Positions 1 through 9,500 of a DNA stretch of 64,000 bases are shown one piece after another. The position numbers and the translations under genes are program-made. How positions within the stretch are numbered: the first letter of the stretch is position 1; the number at the start of each line of letters is the position of its first letter. The notes beneath the pieces were generated by a model. The model had not been told where the DNA came from, made no database searches, and saw nothing but the letters and a program-made list of their open reading frames with translations. The DNA lies in contig NC_061795.1 of NCBI RefSeq assembly GCF_021462225.1, forward strand, positions 48,227,880 through 48,291,879. Reading direction: 5' to 3'. The DNA is from Girardinichthys multiradiatus (taxonomy: Eukaryota; Chordata; Actinopteri; Cyprinodontiformes; Goodeidae).

Positions 1-299
1 GAAACTATACACCTCACCAGAAAATAGTTAAAGCTATTGTCTGAAATTAAGTTTAGCTTTACAGATGGAAATCCAGGATCATTCATGTCACCACTGGCAA
101 CATTTCTTCCATGTTTTCATAGAAAATCATGCTTTAAATATAGTTTAGACAGTTTAATAGAAAGCTTGTATCTCTGTTTAAGGCCTCTGTTACCTAATTT
201 AAATCAGCGTTTTGAGATTTGCAATAGAAATTAACATTCCTGTGCTTTGCAGGAGTCATATTTTCCTACTTTTCTGTTTCCCTCCTTTCTTTTGCTTAG

Positions 300-508
300 G
301 TCCACCACCTCTGAAGAGTGCTGCAAATGAGCAGCAGTCCTCAGCCTCCATCTTCGAACATGTTGATCGGATGTCTCGTGCCACAGATGCCAGCCGTAGA
401 CTCCCAAACAAAGTCCAGCTCATAGCCATGCAGCCCATGCCTGTCCCACCACTGCACAGTCCACCCATCAACGGCAAACCATCTGATACAAACCAAATGA
501 ACAAAGAG
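300..508 (+). CDS. kiaa1549: KIAA1549-family exon A
   Basis: The exon follows a pyrimidine-rich tract and the acceptor TTGCTTAG (292-299). It begins with the last two bases of a split codon. It encodes [16 protein letters not shown], then [16 protein letters not shown] and a proline-rich stretch ending in NQMNKE. The donor is GAG|GTGATG at 508/509, leaving phase 0. Two runs of G-triplets begin a few bases inside the intron. Confidence 0.88.
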
Positions 509-3500
509 GTGATGGACGGAGGGAGGGAGGGATGTTGGCTGGTTTGACTGGGTGGGTGGGTGGGTGGTTTGGCTTGGATATTGCAAGGGCAGAACCTTTT
601 TCTCATATACTGTCCAGAAACTTTCTAAACTGAGTGTGTTGCTGCACTGAGAAGAGCCTTTGAAGACATCCTAGCATTTCTGCACTTGAGTTTTTTGTGA
701 AATCTACGATGGCCAGAAAAAATGTTGTTCTTGTCACCTCAAGTAAGAAGAACTAGTTTTCCTGTTCTTCTGGAGCATGCGCAGGTCGTCTAATTCAGTA
801 TAAATTCAGCTCTTTGAAGCTCGAGGTTTGTTAGAGAACATTACTCAATGAAAAGGATGGCCGCCCACTATGAGAGAACAGAAAAGGAGAGCATAAATCA
901 GAGACACAGCCAAGAGGCCTATGGTAACAGTGCAGGATCTGCAGAGATCCAGAACTCTGGTGGGATAATCTGGTGATAGGACAATTGTTAGTGGTACTTC
1001 TTTTATGAAACAGTGGTGTTGAAAGAAAGCCATCAGAAGTCCCATCATGGCTTGTGGGGAAGAAGCCATGGAGGAGACAGCAAACATGTGAAAGAAGGTG
1101 CTCTGAACAGATGAGATTAGCACTGAACATTTTGACCTCGATGCAAAACGCTGCGTGTTGACAAAAACCAACACTGCTCTTCATCCTCATGACACTGTCA
1201 CCGCTGTGACAGATGGTGTTTGCAGGATCATGCCATCAGAGTTGGTGGATATGGATGAAGCAAAATACAAAGCAACACTGGAAGAGAACCTGTTAGAGGC
1301 TGCAGAACACCTGAGACTGGGGTGGAGGTTTACCTTTCAGCAGGACGACTCAAAAATACAACCAGGACTTTAACACAATGGTTTAAATCAAAGCATAATC
1401 ATGTGTTCTAATCGTCCAGACCAAAATCCATTTAAAAATTTGTAGCAAGACTTGAAAATCAATGTTCTCCATTCAATCTGATTGAGCTTGAGCTGTTCTG
1501 TAAAACAGATTAGGACAAAAATTCAGTCTCTAGATCTGCAAAGTCTGTAGAGACACACTGAAACGGGCCTACAGCTGTTATAAGAGGGTTTTACAAAGTT
1601 TCACCTCCAGGGGCAAACACAAATATAAGCCACACTTTTCAGATTTTACTATATGAAGAATGTTGAAAACTATGCAACATTTCTTTATTTTGTGCTCAGT
1701 TGTGTTGGTTTATCACATAAAATCCTAATTAGACTGATTGGAGATGTCTGTCTGTTCCTACATTTTGCCATCAGATCCAGGCAGCACTGAGGCACAAGTC
1801 AGAGATTGAACATCATCGCAACAAGATTCGTCTGCGTGCCAAGAGGAAAGGCCACTATGATTTCCCTGCAATGGATGACATGATCAGCAGCCTCGGCGAT
1901 GCAAAGGAGCAGGATCATATCTACCAAAAGGCACAGACTCAAATCGATAAGATCCTGGATCCAGATAATCCGGTTCGCTCCATTCTTATGGAGAACAAGA
2001 AAAGGTTTGAGCTCATATTTTGGATCAGTGATTGTGTCTGAACTTTCCTTTAGTCAATATAATTTTCTGATCCAGCTGAAGCAAAATGCAAGCACTATTC
2101 ATTTGGACACTTCTCCGTTGGTTCCCCAGTGGTCGTGGGCGGCGTTCTCCAAAGCAGAGATTGAAGGATCAGCTGAATGGAGGCATGATAGAAGCAGACA
2201 AAGACCACCTCATCACTGAAGACAGCGATGCAGTTTACAGAAAGTGCCCTGGGGTCAACAATGTGGCCTACGTGGTGAGTAATAACAGCAGATTATCATT
2301 CGTTAACTCTTTATATTATCGTCCAAGCACTCCGATACATGGAAATGTCCTGTGTTTGGAATCCAGTCGGACCCTGACCAAGGCCCTGGTTCCACTCAGA
2401 GGAGCCCCTCCCCCACAGATGATGTCTTCCTTGGCCCAGCGTCCTCCCCTCCAGGCCACGCCCCTCCCCCACTCCCCTATATGCCTCCACAACCCTCCAT
2501 TGAGGAGGCCCGGCAGCAGATGCACTCCCTGCTGGACGATGCCTTTGCTTTGGTGTCGCCCACGTCTCAGAGCAGCACAGCAGGGATCACTCTGCCTGGG
2601 GTCAACAGCAACCCCCAGTGCACCAGCCCTCCAGGCTGGGGCCCCAGAGAGTGGGTCACCGGCCCAGAAATTGGTCCTTTTCCTAGTGTAAGTAGGCTGC
2701 TGTTTTGACAAAGTGTTTTTCATAAATCATACTTCTGTTCATCATTTGCCTGATTTTTAGTCATTACTGCTACTTGTTCTAGATTAAATCCTATCCCAAG
2801 TCAATCAAACATGTAGTTTTGTTGTACTTTTACTTTGATTATTTTTTTACTACACTTATTTATTTGTCTTTTATTTCCATAATTATTCACTTTTCCACCA
2901 GTTGTACATTTTCTGTTTTATTTTTTTATTTTTTATTTTGATGTTTATATTTTCTTATTCCTCTTTTATTAGTTGTGTTCTTTTCACTTTTATCCGAATG
3001 TTAGAACTTTTGAAACCTGAACACTTTTCCGTACTTTTATTGTTTGTTTTTGAGCTTAATCGTGTTTAACCCATTTGTGAATCTTGCTCTGTTGAGGTTC
3101 TTTGCAGATTAATTAACTCCTTTTCTCTATGTTTTGATATAACCTGGTAATAATTCTACTCATAACATGTTCTCCTTGCAGAGCCTATTAATTGTGTGCA
3201 GATAAATCACCTGCTGCATGAACAGATAATAATAACAGCTTATTAATGATAGTATGCTTTGCTGCACTCAGCTATCTCTCACACTGCTATTGGTTGAGCC
3301 TCCTCTCATATTACACAGACAGGAAGCAGCAGCAACCAATAAAGTTTCTATTTTTTATGTTGAACATCAATATCAAGATTACACCGAGACTTATAGGGAA
3401 AATCCTGGTTTGTTGATTAAATCCTTTACCAAATTCTGCAATCTTCCACATTTTTTATTCCCTGTTGCTCGGTTCTGTCTGGCTTTTCAGCATCAAGGAA

Positions 3501-6500
3501 ATCCTAGCGCCACAGAAGAAGGTGTGGTCTAGGTACAGATTGCCTTGCCATTTGGTCCGGGCCCAGATCTGAGTCCGGACCTTGAGAATACTGGATTTGA
3601 TCTGTAAGGTCGCCGACAGGTGCAATGGCTAAACACGCTGCAAACACGTAAATGATGCAAACTCTAAAACACTCAAACACAAAAATAAGTGGACCAGAAA
3701 AACGCTGCAGTCATAGAAAACAGAGAAACAAAAACCTGCAATCAACAAAACAAACACAAAGGAAAAATGCTGCAATTAGTAAAAACAACATTTAAGAAAA
3801 GCTGGAAACTTTTCCACAAAACAAAAGTGCACCAGACCACTAGGGGGAGTCAATCACTAATAACACTGATGTAAATATGCTGCTGTTGTATAGTATTGTA
3901 AAAGATTATTACCACTTGTAATAAAAGAAATAAAGGAAAACAAACGGTTTGTTTTTTTCCTGCAAGTTTCTTCTGGGCATCCCATTAATGTCTTCAGGGT
4001 CTGGTCCCATATGACTTGGCAGTCGACTCCCCCTCGTTGTGTCAAGGGGGTTTGCAGCTTTATCTCAACTTGCTGGTGTTTTTTGGTATTTGCAGCATTT
4101 CTTCTTTGTGTTTTTTGGTAGGTTGTATGTTTTTGCTTCTCTCTGTCTCTGTGATTGCAGCGTTTACCAGTTGCATTAGTTTTTTGTGTTTGTGTGTTTC
4201 GGAGTTTGCATCATTTATGTGTTTGCAGGGCGTTTAGCTGTTTGCTGCGTGCTTGCACCTGTCGGCCACTGATGAAGTTGTTGGTATAAATAGTTGTGCT
4301 CTCTAATGTCCTTTCATTCACAACGTGTAACCTGCAGCTTCAGCTTAAGTCGTTTCTTCTTAGTAAACTAATTAGTTAAGTATTCTTCCATCTGTTGGCC
4401 CCAGGTAGCTCTGAGTATACAACCACATCAGCTATATAAAGCTCAGCTTTTGAGACCCTGCGGCATTATGGTCTTTATATGCTTGATCTCCATTCTTGCC
4501 TCTCAGTGTTGGCTGGTAATAAAGAGGGGAAAGTGTAGGAACTGCCTGAAACATTCTGTAAAACTATGTCATATGATAAGTTCCTGCATTGCCCCCATTC
4601 ATTTCTGCTGAATGCTATAAATCTTTACTGGTGTGTGTTTTTGACATGGATCGAACTACTGACAGACAAAGTAGAAGTTATCTGTGGTGTATATATCCTG
4701 CTTCGAAATCATATTCAGAGTTGAAGAGCACAGCTAGAATGAGATAAAAGCTTTCATTACCAACTAGTGTTACACGAGTAGAACAGACAAGGCATGTTGG
4801 AAGTGAAACGCTAATAAATCTCTCGTTTAGCTCATACTGAATATTACAGTCTATAGATGTAGACATTATTTCTGAAATCTGTGTTTGAAAGCAACGTTTT
4901 AGACATGGTCTGTAAAAAGGAATCTGCCTCCAAATATTTCAGATCATCAAACAGATTTAAGTATCAGACTAACCTGATTAAATCAAACAGCTGTTTTCAA
5001 ATGATGAATTTCTTTAGTAAAAATCCAAACCATATGTCGTAAAATGAATAAACTGTGATTAACTACATTTAAAAATTAGTTCAGTTTCACTAACCGAGCC
5101 TGCCAGAACAGTGGTGTCAAGGAATCACTGAATTACATCCCATTTGGCAGCACGAAGTAGGTTAAAAGATCAAAATGCAAAAGAATAATTCTTCCGTCTA
5201 AACAAATTTAACAACAGGTAAAGTCATTGACATCAACAGTATATTTCTAAGAATCACACTGAGAAACCATATCCACAGTGGGACACCATGGATTATTTCT
5301 CTTTTACTTCATAATTATGCTTTACTCTGTGTTGACCTGTCACATAACATTCCTATAAAACCCTTTTCCAGCTGTTAAACTGCATGAACAAAGCTTCTTT
5401 ACGCTGACCGGGCCAACAGGTCCACACCAGGTGCCAGGTTAGTGGCTGACCTAACAATGAACCAATAAAAGTCACTTTCTGGTTCGGCTTAGCTGGCTCC
5501 ATAAGCAGTGAAACCAGTTCCTTCAACAAAGCCATGCTCACTAAAAATATTTGGCAACTAATATTTTCTCTGGATTCATTGCCTTATTTGGATTGCATAC
5601 ATTTTCATTGACAACAAAAAGCAATTTCATTTTCAGATTTTTGTTGTCAACATGAGTTAATTTACTCTCAGCTAAAGCTAATGCGTTTTCTTACTGTGTG
5701 CTCTAGAGATTCAGTGAGCTGGGCGTGTCCTCCACTGCAGTCCAAGGCCTGACCCCAAGGTGAGCAGAGAACTAGTGGTTCATCTATAAATCAATACCAT
5801 ATTAGATCGTTTAAAATAATCTCTATTTTAGTATACCTAAAAGGATGTCTGGTTAGATAATTACAGTCAAACCTCATGTATGAATTTTTGCCTTTGGTGC
5901 ATCTACAGAGCTGCCCCCTCATGAATAATGAAGAAGAGTCATGTTTAATTTAGTTAAATGGATCAGGTCCAAGCAGAGGTCATCAGCATACACACATTTA
6001 TGGCAGAACACAGCAAAGTTGGCAAACATCTGTGTTTGTAATTTTGAAAAGTACATTTTTTAAGTGTCTATTTAATGTGAAAATGGCCAAATCTTGGTTA
6101 TAGTTTTTACCTCTGCATAGTCTGCTTTATTGTTTAAAACCTTAAAAAGCTTTCATATACAGGATATAGATGCATTATAAAACATGAGCTAAATTCATAC
6201 CTTAGCTGTAGTAAATGTGTTATTATTTCCATAACTGAATGATTTTCTTTGTGTTTCAGACAGGGCCTTGGCTCGAGCTACCTGCCACCAGGAGGAGCAG
6301 CAGGCCACAGCGAGCCTCTGCAGCCAGACAGCTTGTACACTGGCAGGGGCCTCAACGCTAAGCAGCTGCCCTTGTCTGCCAGACCACGCCCGGTAGGGGG
6401 AACTACAGGTACGGTCGGCTCCTTTCAGTGGGCTTCATCTTGTATATCATTTTCACCTTTTAAAGTTTAATTTTGCATGTAAGAAAAGAAACAAAGCAGC

Positions 6501-9500
6501 AGTGACATCACTGTTGGTGGAGACGTGTTATATTAAGCATCCCTCATGCATGTGGGCCAGATTGCTGCTCATTGTTCCTCTTTCAAGTCATTTAATAAAA
6601 CCAGAATTAGAAGCAGACGATATCTTCCACTCTGAAGGAGCCACACAAATACTGCCGTTACTCACTATAAATCTGGCAGCCCTACAAAGGGTTGTTCTGT
6701 TTTTATCAGCACCATGCGATGCAGTGGCAGCCACATCTTTTAAATAAGTTAACGTTTTATTTGGACGCCATAATCTCACATTTATTTAATAGAAACAAAT
6801 CCAACAAGAAATAATTGGCTTCAACTAAATCACTTTTGTTACAATTATTCTTGTTACATTTCCTTTAAAATAATTGAAGTATTTTCTTATTTTATAATGA
6901 ATTTTGTTGAGTTGATCAAAGTTTCTGTGAGCTTCTTATTACTAATCCATAACTTCCTGTTTTCCGGTGTTTAAATATCTTGTGATGAAGAGGCCCATTA
7001 TCTTTAGCCCCTGGCCACTAGCCTGGACTAGGTTCGAAGTATACCTTCCATCAGGTACAGAGAGGGGCACGATAAAGTAATTAAATACATCTCTAAAGCT
7101 CCCAGTTAGAGAACTGCAGGAAAAAGTGGCACATTAGGGTCACCACGTCTCCATATCAACAATTTGACGTTAACTACATGCCATGCAAGACTAAAATTGA
7201 ACTTTTTGGTGGCAAACACTGCAGCTGGATCTGGAGTCAAGCAGGGGATTTATGTGGAAAAACAGCTCATACGCAGTGTTAAGCATAACGGAAGATCTGA
7301 GGTGCTGTGGGCCTGTGTCGCTTCCAGAGGCCCTGGGAATGGCAGTATGAACCCTTTGAAACACCAGAACATTTTAAGTGAAAATCTGGTGGTCTCTGAA
7401 AATCGAAGATGGGTCGCCAACACAGAAATGGTTCTTCTGTTGGTATCTCAGTCCCCAGGACTAAATCCTGTAGCATACCTGAGGTAAAGAGAGCATCAGA
7501 GAGGACCCAGGACCCTGGACCACCAAGAGAGGAATGTCCAGAGATCCTCCAGTCTGGTGAAATGTTTCAGGAGACGTTGACGGACTGTCCGGCTGGTAGA
7601 ACAGGGTTGTATACAGGTCCTTCTCAAAATATTAGCATATTGTGATAAAGTTCATTATTTTCCATAATGTCATGATGAAAATTTAACATTCATATATTTT
7701 AGATTCATTGCACACTAATTGAAATATTTCAGGTCTTTTATTGTCTTAATACAGATGATTTTGGCATACAGCTCATGAAAACCCAAAATTCCTATCTCAC
7801 AAAATTAGCATATTTCATCCGACCAATAAAAGAAAAGTGTTTTTAATACAAAAAACGTCAACCTTCAAATAATCATGTACAGTTATGCACTCAATACTTG
7901 GTCGGGAATCCTTTGGCAGAAATGACTGCTTCAATGCAGCGTGGCATGGAGGCAATCAGCCTGTGGCACTGCTGAGGTCTTATGGAGGCCCAGGATGCTT
8001 CGATAGCGGCCTTTAGCTCATCCAGAGTGTTGGGTCTTGAGTCTCTCAACGTTCTCTTCACAATATCCCACAGATTCTCTATGGGGTTCAGGTCAGGAGA
8101 GTTGGCAGGCCAATTGAGCACAGTGATACCATGGTCAGTAAACCATTTACCAGTGGTTTTGGCACTGTGAGCAGGTGCCAGGTCGTGCTGAAAAATGAAA
8201 TCTTCATCTCCATAAAGCTTTTCAGCAGATAGAAGCATGAAGTGCTCCAAAATCTCCTGATAGCTAGCTGCATTGACCCTGCCCTTGATAAAACACAGTG
8301 GACCAACACCAGCAGCTGACACGGCACCCCAGACCATCACTGACTGTGGGTACTTGACACTGGACTTCTGGCATTTTGGCATTTCCTTCTCCCCAGTCTT
8401 CCTCCAGACTCTGGCACCTTGATTTCCGAATGACATGCAGAATTTGCTTTCATCCGAAAAAAGTACTTTGGACCACTGAGCAACAGTCCAGTGCTGCTTC
8501 TCTGTAGCCCAGGTCAGGCGCTTCTGCCGCTGTTTCTGGTTCAAAAGTGGCTTGACCTGGGGAATGTGGCACCTGTAGCCCATTTCCTGCACACGTCTGT
8601 GCACGGTGGCTCTGGATGTTTCTACTCCAGACTCAGTCCACTGTTTCCGCAGGTCCACCAAGGTCTGGAATCAGCCCTTCTCCACAATCTTCCTCAGTCA
8701 CCTCTTCTCGTTGTGCAGCGTTTTCTGCCACACTTTTTCCTTCCCACAGACTTCCCACTGAGGTGCCTTGATACAGCACTCTGGGAACAGCCTATTCGTT
8801 CAGAAATGTCTTTCTGTGTCTTACCCTCTTGCTTGAGGGTGTCAATAGTGGCCTTCTGGACCAGTCAGGTCGGCAGTCTTACCCATGATTGGGGTTTTGA
8901 GTGATGAACCAGGCTGGGAGTTTTAAAGGCCTCAGGAATCTTTTGCAGGTGTTTAGAGTTAACTCGTTGATTCAGATGATTAGGTTCATAGCTCGTTTAG
9001 AGACCCTTTTAATGATATGCTAATTTTGTGAGATAGGAATTTTGGGTTTTCATGAGCTGTATGCCAAAATCATCCGTATTAAGACAATAAAAGACCTGAA
9101 ATATTTCAGTTAGTGTGCAATGAATCTAAAATATATGAATGTTAAATTTTCATCATGACATTATGGAAAATAATGAACTTTATCACAATATGCTAATATT
9201 TTGAGAAGGACCTGTATAGTATTAACAGCAGGGTTACCAATATTTGACCCACCAGGGATTTTTATAAATTGTTTTTCAAAATAATTATTTCTCAATTTTC
9301 AAATAAAAAGATTCAAATTAAACATTGGAGTAAATTTGTCAGTGTGATATTATGCATCAATTAAAGTGTTTTACAGATCTTTGCCAGGGATGGTGCCTAA
9401 TGTGTCTGTTTTTTCTTAACAGTACTTGTTTCTTTGGTTTATTTATTTAAATAATTAAGGTTTTAGGTTTGGGTCAACAATGCTGGAGGAGGTCCAGCTT

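Noticed and set aside
37..234. Short reading frame before the first KIAA1549-family exon
   Set aside because: It lies in intron sequence, has no family similarity, and does not join the exon at 300 through a splice site.
256..606. Minus-strand frames of 81-116 codons opposite exon A
   Set aside because: They are complements of a recognised coding exon; the opposite strand has the conserved protein and the splice sites.
2316..2723. Minus-strand frame of 135 codons opposite exon D
   Set aside because: A mirror of the proline-rich coding sequence on the + strand; no motif of its own.
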